DNA of 18,881 nucleotides from an uncultured bacterium (GCA_903876465.1 CAIRAF010000016.1:1-18881), one strand, 5' to 3'. Counted from the stretch's first letter, positions 1-6,300 are shown. The notes: generated by a model from the letters alone, not told the origin. Made by a program: numbers and translations.

Positions 1-53
1 ACATCTTGACCTTCAAATATTGGTATAAAACTTACTCGCCAAATTGAATTCAT
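1..53 (-). CDS. Start of an unidentified protein, cut by the window edge
   Basis: Seventeen codons read from an ATG at 53-51 and run off the left edge without a stop: MNSIWRVSFIPIFEGQD. A Shine-Dalgarno-like AGAGG lies six bases before the ATG, one of the better ribosome binding sites in the window and the main reason to call a gene. The fragment is too short to assign a family. It is transcribed away from the tRNA at 180, with about 125 non-coding bases between. The coding call rests only on the open frame and the ribosome binding site. Confidence 0.45.
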   Translation of the reverse strand, partial: MNSIWRVSFIPIFEGQD

Positions 54-139
54 TTTTAACCTCTTTTTAGTACAAAAACAAATATACCTAAAAAATCACG
101 ATTGCGCAATTGAGTGAGGCGCATCATACCGGTTCGTAT

Positions 140-168
140 TTGCACTGGATGATATTTTGTGCCAGAAT
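140..168 (+). promoter_or_regulatory. Probable promoter of the initiator tRNA
   Basis: A TTGCAC hexamer (140-145) is followed after 17 bases by CAGAAT (163-168), with TG one base upstream of the second hexamer, as in an extended -10. Transcription would start near 175, about five bases before the tRNA. The same stretch holds an inverted repeat, TTGCACT at 140-146 against AGTGCAA at 169-175. The hexamers match consensus only moderately, so position relative to the tRNA is the main support. Confidence 0.45.
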
Positions 169-179
169 AGTGCAACTAT

Positions 180-251
180 CGCGGGGTAGAGCAACGGTAG
201 CTCGTCAGGCTCATAACCTGAAGATTGCCGGTTCGATTCCGGCCCCCGCAA
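180..251 (+). tRNA. Initiator tRNA-fMet (anticodon CAT)
   Basis: A complete cloverleaf can be drawn. The acceptor pairs 181-186 with 244-249, and the first position is C180 opposite A250. The D arm is GAGC/GCTC (189-192/200-203) with a GG-containing loop. The anticodon arm is TCAGG/CCTGA (205-209/217-221) with loop CTCATAA and anticodon CAT at 212-214. The T arm is GCCGG/CCGGC (227-231/239-243) around TTCGATT. The discriminator is A251, and the next bases CAA show that CCA is not encoded. The unpaired C1:A72 and the A11:T24 pair are the classic marks of a bacterial initiator tRNA, which delivers formyl-methionine to the ribosomal P site. One oddity: the usual three G:C pairs next to the anticodon loop are A:T, G:C, G:C here. 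Confidence 0.96.
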
Positions 252-267
252 CAAGAAAGTAGCAGCC

Positions 268-285
268 CAGTAGACGAATCTACTG
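268..285. other. Perfect 7-bp hairpin between the tRNA and the convergent gene
   Basis: CAGTAGA (268-274) and TCTACTG (279-285) form a perfect stem around four bases, CGAA on the plus strand and TTCG on the minus strand. It lies just past the tRNA 3' end and just past the stop of the minus-strand gene ending at 291. The position suits an mRNA end or processing element for either side, but no T tract follows on either strand, so it is not a convincing intrinsic terminator. Confidence 0.35.
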
Positions 286-290
286 ATTCG

Positions 291-974
291 CTAAATATAG
301 TAGAACTCTTCAAAAACCTTCTTATATTGGTTTACAACTCTATTTGCTTCATATTTGGTCAACTGAAAATCAGAGCCACTATGTGCAATCTTGTTGCGTA
401 CCATATGAGCATCCCACGCATCTCTGACTGTTTCCATGTCACCCTTCTCTACCCTTTTGAGTTTTTCACCAATACCCTCTCCTTGGTAACCTAAAGTAGT
501 CAGAACATCTTCGAGCATAATATCGCAATCCATGATTGCCTGGCGCCAATCACTGGGATTTTCTGAACTGATGTGTGCTTGGACTTTGCCCCAGCGGTCA
601 GCGAGAACTTTATTACCATTCCCATCAGCTTCATATGCTGGTTCGACCTTGAGATCGTATTTTTCTTCTTCTTTCTTACGAATATGCTTCGTCTGTTCAA
701 CACAATAGATGATAGCTATCAATAGAAAGAGTGAAACTGGAAAAGATAAGCCAACAATAAAACCAATTAAATTTTTAAAAATAGAAGTAATAGTAGGTCC
801 ATATGTATTTTGATATGCAACTAATTGCACAGTGGTTGAGTGGCCACCTAGGGCATCAAATACTGTTTGTAGGTATGAGTAGATAGACGACCATCCTGCG
901 ACAATAAAGATAATAAGGACGAGAAATCCTATTTCGAAACCAACTACTTCAGCTTCTTTTTTCTTATCTTTCAT
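291..974 (-). CDS. Two-helix membrane protein with a C-terminal HEPN-like domain
   Basis: The 227-residue protein has hydrophobic helices at about residues 14-36 and 65-91, joined by a short loop. A charged KKEEEK-type linker (about 99-106) leads to a soluble helical domain (about 125-227). That domain ends with RNKIAH at 193-198, matching the R-x4-H pattern (often RNxxxH) of HEPN domains, which include many RNA-cutting toxins and defence nucleases. From memory, similar membrane-anchored proteins ending in R-N-x-I-A-H recur in Patescibacteria as hypotheticals. No function is known to me, and nuclease activity is a hypothesis from the motif only. It lies 50 bases after gatA on the same strand, with its own possible -10 box at 992-997. 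No clear Shine-Dalgarno precedes the ATG. No antitoxin-like partner is adjacent, so a classical HEPN/MNT pair is not supported. Confidence 0.8.
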   Translation of the reverse strand: MKDKKKEAEVVGFEIGFLVLIIFIVAGWSSIYSYLQTVFDALGGHSTTVQLVAYQNTYGPTITSIFKNLIGFIVGLSFPVSLFLLIAIIYCVEQTKHIRKKEEEKYDLKVEPAYEADGNGNKVLADRWGKVQAHISSENPSDWRQAIMDCDIMLEDVLTTLGYQGEGIGEKLKRVEKGDMETVRDAWDAHMVRNKIAHSGSDFQLTKYEANRVVNQYKKVFEEFYYI

Positions 975-991
975 AGGTTAATTACATCTTC

Positions 992-997
992 ATTATA
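992..997 (-). promoter_or_regulatory. Possible -10 box before the HEPN-like membrane protein gene
   Basis: Reading the minus strand, a perfect TATAAT ends 17 bases before the ATG at 974, in the short gap after gatA. No convincing -35 hexamer is visible about 17 bases further up. The leader would be about ten bases, consistent with the missing Shine-Dalgarno. Confidence 0.35.
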
Positions 998-1024
998 TAT
1001 GAATATGTTGCCTACTGCACACTG

Positions 1025-2476
1025 TTATTTTTCATTCAAAAAGTCCTTCCCTGCGGAAAAAAGAGTTTGCTCAGCTCCGTGTCTAGTAGTTAACTGTAGC
1101 CCTATGGGCAATTTCTTACCTTCCTTTTCAGTAAGACCACAAGGTATTGAAATCGCTGGCAGACCAGTTAGATTGGCGGTCACAGTAAATATATCTTCAA
1201 GATACATGGCAACAGGATCAGCAGTCTTCTCGCCAATTTTAAATGCAGTCGATGGTGCCGTAGGTGTAGCAATAATATCGACTCCTTCAAAAGCTTTAAG
1301 AAAATCATTAGTAATCATTTGGCGGACTGCATTGGCACGATTGTAGTAGGCATCATAATATCCAGATGAAAGTACATATGTTCCAAGGAGAATACGACGT
1401 ATGACTTCTCTACCAAATCCCGCACGACGTGTTTCAAAATAATCTTCGATGACATTTGCACCATCTTTGTGTAAGCCGTATTTCACTCCGTCAAAACGCG
1501 CCATGTTCGAGGAAACTTCTGCTGGCATAAGAACATAATAAACCATCAGAGAATAAGAAATATTTGGAAGTGCAATATCTTTTATTTCATAACCCTTTGA
1601 CCTGAAAGATTCCAATGATTCATTAAAGGATTTCAGCACTTCCTTATCAATACCATCACCTTTCAAGAAATCTCTTGGCACACCGATAATTGGTTTTTTC
1701 TTACCAACCAACTTCGACGGATATGTATTTTCACTAATTGTGGTTCCATCTTTTATATCCTTTCCTTTTATCGCGTTGAATACTATTTCACAATCACCAA
1801 CAGTATTTGCAATCGGACCAATTTGATCCAGCGATGATCCCATAGCCATAACACCATAACGAGATACAGCCCCATAAGTTGGTTTTAATCCAACGACTCC
1901 ACAAAAGCTTGCTGGCTGACGAATAGAACCACCTGTATCAGAACCCAGAGTAAAGAGTGCACCCTGCATTGCCACAGCTGCCGCAGAACCACCCGACGAT
2001 CCTCCGGCTACCCTACTCAAGTCATATGGATTTTTTGTTACACCATAGGCAGAATTTTCGGTTGAACCACCCATGGCAAATTCATCCATATTGAGACGAC
2101 CAATGAATACAGCGCCTTCTTGTTGTAACTTTTGTATCACGGTTGCATCGTAGGTTGCATGATAATTTTCAAGTATCTTTGAAGAAGCGCTGGCGATATG
2201 TCCTTTTACAAGAATATTATCTTTGATTCCACATGGAATACCTAATAATGATGAAAAATCCTTCTTTGCTTTTATTGCATCTTGAATCTTCTTGTCAGCC
2301 ATTTCGGCATACACAAGCGCATTATCATATACTTCCAAATAGGCATTAATATCTTTATTTTTTAATTTAATCTCATCCAAATACGCCTGTGTGAGTTGAA
2401 CGGAAGTAAAATCCCCCTTCTTCAAGGCTTCATGCGCTTTCTTTATAGTTAGGTTTTTTAAATCAATTTTTGTCAT
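1025..2476 (-). CDS. gatA: Glutamyl-tRNA(Gln) amidotransferase subunit A
   Basis: GatA is the glutaminase subunit of the GatCAB amidotransferase. It frees ammonia from glutamine, which GatB uses to convert Glu-tRNA(Gln) (and often Asp-tRNA(Asn)) to the cognate amide form. The 483 residues match the usual length. The amidase-signature catalytic triad is intact: Lys85 in GIPCGIKDN, the cis-serine Ser160 in AGGSSGGS, and the nucleophile Ser184 in GSDTGGSIRQP. The gene starts seven bases after gatC, so the two are cotranscribed and probably balanced in translation. gatB is not in the window and must lie elsewhere. The presence of gatA/gatC suggests the organism makes Gln-tRNA indirectly. Confidence 0.97.
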   Translation of the reverse strand: MTKIDLKNLTIKKAHEALKKGDFTSVQLTQAYLDEIKLKNKDINAYLEVYDNALVYAEMADKKIQDAIKAKKDFSSLLGIPCGIKDNILVKGHIASASSKILENYHATYDATVIQKLQQEGAVFIGRLNMDEFAMGGSTENSAYGVTKNPYDLSRVAGGSSGGSAAAVAMQGALFTLGSDTGGSIRQPASFCGVVGLKPTYGAVSRYGVMAMGSSLDQIGPIANTVGDCEIVFNAIKGKDIKDGTTISENTYPSKLVGKKKPIIGVPRDFLKGDGIDKEVLKSFNESLESFRSKGYEIKDIALPNISYSLMVYYVLMPAEVSSNMARFDGVKYGLHKDGANVIEDYFETRRAGFGREVIRRILLGTYVLSSGYYDAYYNRANAVRQMITNDFLKAFEGVDIIATPTAPSTAFKIGEKTADPVAMYLEDIFTVTANLTGLPAISIPCGLTEKEGKKLPIGLQLTTRHGAEQTLFSAGKDFLNEK

Positions 2477-2483
2477 ACTTTAC

Positions 2484-2774
2484 TTACTGTTCAATCATCT
2501 TCTTAACGGCAATAAAATCCCCTTCTCGATCTGGTGCCTCATTGAGCAAACCTTCTCGATCTGCTGTACTAGTCGAAATAACCTCATCTGGTCTTGTAAC
2601 ATTCTTAACAGCACCAACACGGCCTTCAGTATCAAGTGAAACATCCACTTTTTTGAGCTGATCAACATAAGCCAAAATAGAATCAAACTCTTTGATAAGT
2701 GATTCTTTATCAGCTGACGTCAACTTTATGCGAGCTAAATTGGCGAGGTTATCTAGTTCTGCGGGGGTAATCAT
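2484..2774 (-). CDS. gatC: Glutamyl-tRNA(Gln) amidotransferase subunit C
   Basis: GatC is the small subunit (96 residues, normal size) that wraps around the GatA-GatB interface and stabilises the complex. The N-terminal helical part, with LANLARIKLT at residues 9-18 and a following FDSILAYVDQL segment, is typical. The C-terminal part has the expected R-PDEV stretch (about 80 residues from the start of the family pattern) and an extended tail. It is first in a gatC-gatA unit. AGGA lies seven bases before the ATG. A weak TATAAA at 2792-2797 (minus strand) could be its -10 box, but no good -35 is visible. The start coincides with the family's usual N terminus, ITPAELDNLA. Confidence 0.95.
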   Translation of the reverse strand: MITPAELDNLANLARIKLTSADKESLIKEFDSILAYVDQLKKVDVSLDTEGRVGAVKNVTRPDEVISTSTADREGLLNEAPDREGDFIAVKKMIEQ

Positions 2775-2875
2775 GGCTCAATCCTATCATTTTTATAAAA
2801 ATTTGAACAGATTTTTACTATTTTTTACTTTTTCTTTATCTAAATTTAATCGAGCTCTGATAATCTTTGATTCAT
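2775..2875. other. AT-rich leader between gatC and the tRNA-like element
   Basis: This is the first part of the 315-base stretch (2775-3089) without a protein gene. It is strongly AT-rich and presumably carries the gatC promoter on the minus strand and that of the tRNA-like element on the plus strand. On the plus strand GATAATCT at about 2859-2866 could be a -10 for the element at 2876. I see no conserved protein, riboswitch or repeat here. Confidence 0.35.
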
Positions 2876-2944
2876 GCCTGTTGGCTGGCGCCAGTAATGG
2901 TATTGTTACACCAAATACTAAGGGTTCGATCCCCTTAACAGGCT
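2876..2944 (+). other. tRNA-like element without normal D and anticodon arms
   Basis: A perfect 7-bp acceptor-like stem pairs GCCTGTT (2876-2882) with AACAGGC (2937-2943). It is followed by T2944 in the discriminator position. A perfect T arm sits inside it, AAGGG/CCCTT (2920-2924/2932-2936) around TTCGATC. The 37 bases between do not fold as a D plus anticodon arm. They can instead form GGC-TGGC-GCC (2883-2892) and a long hairpin AGTA-A-TGGT / ACCA-AA-TACT (2893-2919) with an 8-base loop, giving a four-way junction with no spare bases. An alternative is GTAA-TTAC (2894-2897/2906-2909) around a GG-containing loop, resembling a D arm. G1:C72, C2:G71 and U73 recall glycine tRNA, but no glycine anticodon sits in a proper loop. 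It could be a decayed tRNA, a processing signal or a tRNA mimic. Confidence 0.45.
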
Positions 2945-2953
2945 TCAAAAAAC

Positions 2954-2983
2954 TTGACTAATAAAATTAATTGGCAGTATAAT
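2954..2983 (+). promoter_or_regulatory. Strong sigma-70-type promoter of a small RNA
   Basis: TTGACT (2954-2959) and a perfect TATAAT (2978-2983) are separated by 18 bases, the best two-box promoter in the window. It lies just after the tRNA-like element and points into a short non-coding stretch that ends at an intrinsic terminator, not into any gene. Transcription would start at about 2989-2991. Confidence 0.75.
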
Positions 2984-2990
2984 TATCTAT

Positions 2991-3074
2991 GTTTATGATG
3001 GAAACATCATAGACTGGAGCCTGTTAAAAGATCGCTTTTGTAACAAACAAAACCCCTCCGGGGGATTTTTGTTT
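2991..3074 (+). ncRNA. Putative small RNA of about 84 bases, family unknown
   Basis: A good promoter directly upstream and an intrinsic terminator downstream define a short transcript without a credible protein. Its 5' end folds into a 10-bp hairpin, 2991-3000 with 3005-3014 (one T:G wobble), capped by a GAAA tetraloop of the GNRA class. A second hairpin pairs AAAAG/CTTTT (3026-3030/3035-3039), extended by TGTT/AACA (3022-3025/3042-3045) across a two-base bulge. The terminator hairpin follows and competes for a base or two. The single-stranded stretch around 3016-3027 is complementary over 12 positions to 2935-2946, the 3' acceptor strand of the neighbouring tRNA-like element. I do not recognise it as SRP RNA, 6S, tmRNA or RNase P. 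A seven-codon frame within the first hairpin (ATG at 2990) is probably chance. Confidence 0.55.
3045..3074. terminator. Bidirectional intrinsic terminator between the small RNA and ligA
   Basis: Outer pairs 3045-3052 with 3067-3074 (AAACAAAA-type arm against TTTTGTTT) and inner pairs CCCC/GGGG (3053-3056/3061-3064) close a TCCG loop, with two unpaired bases on the 3' side. The A-rich left arm and T-rich right arm give a U-rich 3' side in either reading direction. It would end the plus-strand small RNA and the minus-strand ligA transcript, which stops at 3090. Confidence 0.8.
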
Positions 3075-3089
3075 ACTTATTTATTAAAA

Positions 3090-5150
3090 TTACTTTATCA
3101 GCTTCAAGAATTCTTCTTCACTCAAAATAGTAACCCCCAATTCCCTAGCCTTCTCTAGCTTCGAACCAGCTTCATCTCCAGCCACTACATATGTAGTCTT
3201 TTTGGAAACAGAGCTTGAAACATCACCACCATTTTTACGAACCATTTCTTGAGCAATTTCGCGTTCCAGGGTCGGCATCGTTCCTGTAAAGACGAAGGAT
3301 TTTCCTTCAAGTGGACGACTGGAATTCGTCTCCTCATCAACGATAGTGATATATTTCAGTATATTTTTTACCAATTTTTTATTATCTGCTTCCCTGAACC
3401 AGTCAACAAAAGATTGTGCTACAACTTCTCCAACACCATAAATTGATCTGAATTCTTCAATTGAAGCATTCATGATCAAATTAAGAGCTGAGTCATCACC
3501 TTTAATTTTTTGTTGAAAATACCTAGCCACATCATAAGCAGTCTCCTCGCCAACCTGTGGAATTGAAAGTGAAGTCAAAAATCGTGCCAACGTAATAGTC
3601 TTTTTCTTTTGAATTGCCTCAAGTAAATTATCAACTGATTTTTCCGCAAAACGTGGTAAAGCAAGCAAGTCTCCTCTCTTGATCCTAAAAATATCACTGA
3701 AATCTGTCACGAGATTATTTTCAAGCAAAACATCAATAATCTTCGGACCGAGACCATCTATATCAAAACACTTTTTTGAAACGAAATAATAAAACTTTCT
3801 TTTTTGTTGTTCAAAGGAATCTGTACTAACACATTTCCATGCAGCCTCGCCAGGAACGCGCTCTATTTTTCCATCGCCCCCGCAAGCCGGAATATGTGTA
3901 GGCCAGATAAATGCTTTTGAATTTTTTGCACGCAACTCTCGCACAACTGAGACTATATCCGGAATAACGTCGCCTGCTTTTTGTAAGATAACAGTGTCAC
4001 CCAGGCGCAGATCTAGTCGCTTGATCTCATCTTCATTATGAAGTGTTGCCCGAGAAACGGTAGAGCCAGCTACTAATACCGGCTTCAATATAGCCACAGG
4101 AGTAATGACGCCGGTACGACCGACCTGGAAAGTAATGTCTTCCAAAATAGTTGTCACTTGTTCTGCCGGAAACTTATACGCAACACCCCATCGAGGAGAT
4201 TTACCAGTATAACCGAGAGTTTCCTGAATTTTCCTTGAATTAACTTTAATAACTATGCCATCGAGCTGATAGTCGAGATCGTGACGTTTCTTGGTCCATT
4301 CTTCATAGAAAATCTGAACTTCTTCAACATTCTTACAAACTCTAAAATATGGATTCACTTTGAAACCAAGTTCTTTCAAGAGTTCAAGTTCACCAGATTG
4401 TGTTGATGGAATTTTTCCGGTCACCTGATCTATATCATAAATAAATGAATCCAACTTCCTTGATGCAGTAATCTTTGGATCAAGTTGACGAAGTGATCCT
4501 GCGGCTAGATTTCTAGTATTAGCATAAACAGGTTCATCATTTTTGATTCTCTCTCTATTTATACGCTCTAAATCTTTGACACTAATCCAGATTTCGCCAA
4601 CAACGGTCAATGAAGCTGTTTTCTTCACTTCATCAAACTTATTCGATAGATTCAATGGAACACTTTTAATCGTTTTTATATTGTGCGTGACATCTTCTCC
4701 AACCTCACCATCACCTCGTGTTGCAGCTTGTTTCAATTCACCATTTTCATAGGTGAGAATTGTTTTCAAGCCATCTATCTTCAATTCACAACAGTATTCT
4801 AATTTTTCATTTGTAATACCACCTTTTTCCATGAAATTCCTGACTTTTTCTTCCCATTTATGTAATTCATTTAAATCAAAAACATCATCGAATGACCACT
4901 GACGAGTTGTATGCTTAACTTTTTTAAATTCCTTTATCGGTTCACCTCCGACACGCTGGCTTGGCGAATCTGGTGTGACCAAATCAGGATATTCGTGCTC
5001 AATTGACTCCAATTCCCTTATAAGAGAATCGTAGGCTTCATCGCTTATCTCTGGCTTATCTAGGCTGTGGTATAGCTGTCTATATCGCTCAATTGTCTCC
5101 TTGAGCTTATTCAGACGTTCTATGACAGATTTTGGGGCTAAAGATGACAT
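3090..5150 (-). CDS. ligA: NAD-dependent DNA ligase
   Basis: LigA seals nicks in DNA during replication and repair, using NAD to form a ligase-AMP intermediate. The 686 residues show the standard order. An N-terminal Ia domain carries the NAD-site YxxYH-type region, RQLYHSLDKPEISDEAYD. The adenylation domain has catalytic Lys124 in ELKIDG and the ATRGDG motif at 143-148. Then follow the OB fold, a zinc-finger region (about 415-450), helix-hairpin-helix repeats (about 465-590) and a C-terminal BRCT domain (about 612-686). Oddly, two of the four zinc cysteines are absent: Cys423 and Cys440 remain, while Ile420 and Phe446 stand in for the others. It is last in the pilus array, 21 bases after the PilX-type gene, with TATACT six bases before its ATG, so it may also have its own promoter. 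Confidence 0.97.
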   Translation of the reverse strand: MSSLAPKSVIERLNKLKETIERYRQLYHSLDKPEISDEAYDSLIRELESIEHEYPDLVTPDSPSQRVGGEPIKEFKKVKHTTRQWSFDDVFDLNELHKWEEKVRNFMEKGGITNEKLEYCCELKIDGLKTILTYENGELKQAATRGDGEVGEDVTHNIKTIKSVPLNLSNKFDEVKKTASLTVVGEIWISVKDLERINRERIKNDEPVYANTRNLAAGSLRQLDPKITASRKLDSFIYDIDQVTGKIPSTQSGELELLKELGFKVNPYFRVCKNVEEVQIFYEEWTKKRHDLDYQLDGIVIKVNSRKIQETLGYTGKSPRWGVAYKFPAEQVTTILEDITFQVGRTGVITPVAILKPVLVAGSTVSRATLHNEDEIKRLDLRLGDTVILQKAGDVIPDIVSVVRELRAKNSKAFIWPTHIPACGGDGKIERVPGEAAWKCVSTDSFEQQKRKFYYFVSKKCFDIDGLGPKIIDVLLENNLVTDFSDIFRIKRGDLLALPRFAEKSVDNLLEAIQKKKTITLARFLTSLSIPQVGEETAYDVARYFQQKIKGDDSALNLIMNASIEEFRSIYGVGEVVAQSFVDWFREADNKKLVKNILKYITIVDEETNSSRPLEGKSFVFTGTMPTLEREIAQEMVRKNGGDVSSSVSKKTTYVVAGDEAGSKLEKARELGVTILSEEEFLKLIK

Positions 5151-5156
5151 CCCTTC

Positions 5157-5162
5157 AGTATA
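5157..5162 (-). promoter_or_regulatory. -10-like box six bases before the ligA start
   Basis: On the minus strand TATACT is followed by GAAGGG and then the ligA ATG at 5150. A transcript starting about seven bases past the box would begin at or next to the ATG. GAAGGG directly touches the ATG, too close to act as a normal Shine-Dalgarno site. Same geometry as the boxes before the FimT-type pilin, second pilin and receiver genes. Confidence 0.35.
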
Positions 5163-5171
5163 GGCGAAAGA

Positions 5172-5753
5172 TTAATTCTGGCTAGTAGTATACTGCAAAG
5201 CACGTTCCACTTTTCGAGGACCAGTAATACTACAATCTCCCGTTCCATTACCGCCTCCGGTTGCCTTCCAACCTATATTGTTTCCTCTAGATGTAATAAT
5301 AGTAACTAGACCACCACCACTATCATAATATTGTCCGACTTGGATAGTAGCGCAACTTGCTACTCCTGATTGAGTCTGTTGCGCAGTTGATCCACTACTA
5401 CCAGTAAGCATATAGAAAGTAGTGGTTCCAGAATTTCCTGAAAAAAGCTGAAGTGTTGGCGTACTAATTCCACTAGATCCACTCATATTACCCCCACAAG
5501 TAACAGCACTGGGGTTAAAGGTCGATGTGGCTAGATACGTCAAATTCTCTATGGCGCATTCCAATCCACTATCTGCAGCATAAAAAGCATAAACAGAATC
5601 ACGAGATGAAGATGAAAGTATAAACTCTTTTCTACTAACAGATAAAATAAAAGCGCCTATACTCAAAAGTAAAATAGAAACAATCACCGCAAAAAGAAGT
5701 GTATATCCTTCTGATTGACGTGCACGCCGTATGATAGTTTTAATATATTTCAT
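5172..5753 (-). CDS. PilX/GspK-type minor pilin
   Basis: A 193-residue pilin-like protein. The N terminus is basic, then a prepilin-peptidase site G16|Y17 and a hydrophobic helix, EGYTLLFAVIVSILLL. Position +5 of the mature form is Phe, not the usual Glu. This is the pattern of GspK/PilX-class minor pilins, which cap the tip of the pseudopilus. Residues 61-72 (AFYAADSGLECA) match the conserved segment of PilX-like proteins. The rest is Ser/Gly/Thr-rich with several cysteines (in CGG, ASCAT and GDCS) that may form disulphides outside the cell. It is the last of four consecutive minor pilin genes, starting right after the PilV-type gene (one base between) and followed by ligA. Assignment to the PilX/GspK class is by N terminus and order; overall identity is not checked. 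Confidence 0.85.
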   Translation of the reverse strand: MKYIKTIIRRARQSEGYTLLFAVIVSILLLSIGAFILSVSRKEFILSSSSRDSVYAFYAADSGLECAIENLTYLATSTFNPSAVTCGGNMSGSSGISTPTLQLFSGNSGTTTFYMLTGSSGSTAQQTQSGVASCATIQVGQYYDSGGGLVTIITSRGNNIGWKATGGGNGTGDCSITGPRKVERALQYTTSQN

Positions 5754-5754
5754 A

Positions 5755-6297
5755 TTAGCGTGGAGAGTTACTCATAAGCTCTTGTAATGTTACAGCATTT
5801 GGGACACTACCGTCTTTCCATGACACCGTAACGGTAACAACCGTGTCATTTGCTGAACCAGTTAAATAATAATATCTTGTAAATGCTGTTAGGGATGTAC
5901 TTACACTATTATAACTATAACCATGGGTACTATCTGTATATAATTTACAGCCAGTATTTGATCCACAAGATATTGCCACCCCACTCCAAAAGACACCATT
6001 TGTCCAAGCGTTCGGTGTTTGGCATGCTTGAGAGACTGTCCCAGAAGTACAAGTTCCTGAACCGAGATTATTTAGAAAATTTAAACCTAGACTGACGTTA
6101 TTATCCTTTATATTCTTGATCGATTCCATGGCATCTTGAGCAAGATATGTAGCAATCATGGCATTGCGCGCGCTGAGAGCCGCTGTCATGGCCTGATTGG
6201 CAATAGTGAGCGGTCCAGCAACAGCAATCATGAGGATTGCAATAGCAACAAGTGTTTCAACGAGAGTAAAACCATTTTTTTTAATTTCTATTTTCAT
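5755..6297 (-). CDS. PilV/GspI-type minor pilin
   Basis: A 180-residue prepilin with leader MKIEIKKNG, cleavage after G9, mature start FTLVETLVAIAILMIAVAG and Glu at +5. The FTLVE(T/V)LVAIAIL form and the following QAMTAALSARN...AQDAMESIKN are typical of PilV/GspI proteins, which sit near the pilus tip and help nucleate assembly. The C-terminal part contains the conserved WKDGS-type turn (VSWKDGSVPNAVTLQ) common in this class, plus cysteines in CTSGT, SQACQ, CGSNTGC that may form disulphides. The start lies three bases after the stop of the PilW-type gene, and the stop is one base before the PilX-type start, so these genes are translated from one message. Maturation depends on PilD at 7547. 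Confidence 0.88.
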   Translation of the reverse strand: MKIEIKKNGFTLVETLVAIAILMIAVAGPLTIANQAMTAALSARNAMIATYLAQDAMESIKNIKDNNVSLGLNFLNNLGSGTCTSGTVSQACQTPNAWTNGVFWSGVAISCGSNTGCKLYTDSTHGYSYNSVSTSLTAFTRYYYLTGSANDTVVTVTVSWKDGSVPNAVTLQELMSNSPR

Positions 6298-6300
6298 ATT

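Noticed and set aside
2990..3013. A seven-codon open frame (MFMMETS) at the start of the small RNA
   Set aside because: It coincides fully with the first hairpin and has no ribosome binding site, so it is better explained by the stem sequence. A leader peptide is not excluded.
2876..3074. The whole gap as a tmRNA, SRP RNA or 6S RNA
   Set aside because: tmRNA should have about 350 bases, a tag frame and a G:U acceptor pair; SRP RNA has a characteristic GGAA-loop helix that is not here; 6S should be one long bulged hairpin. None fits.
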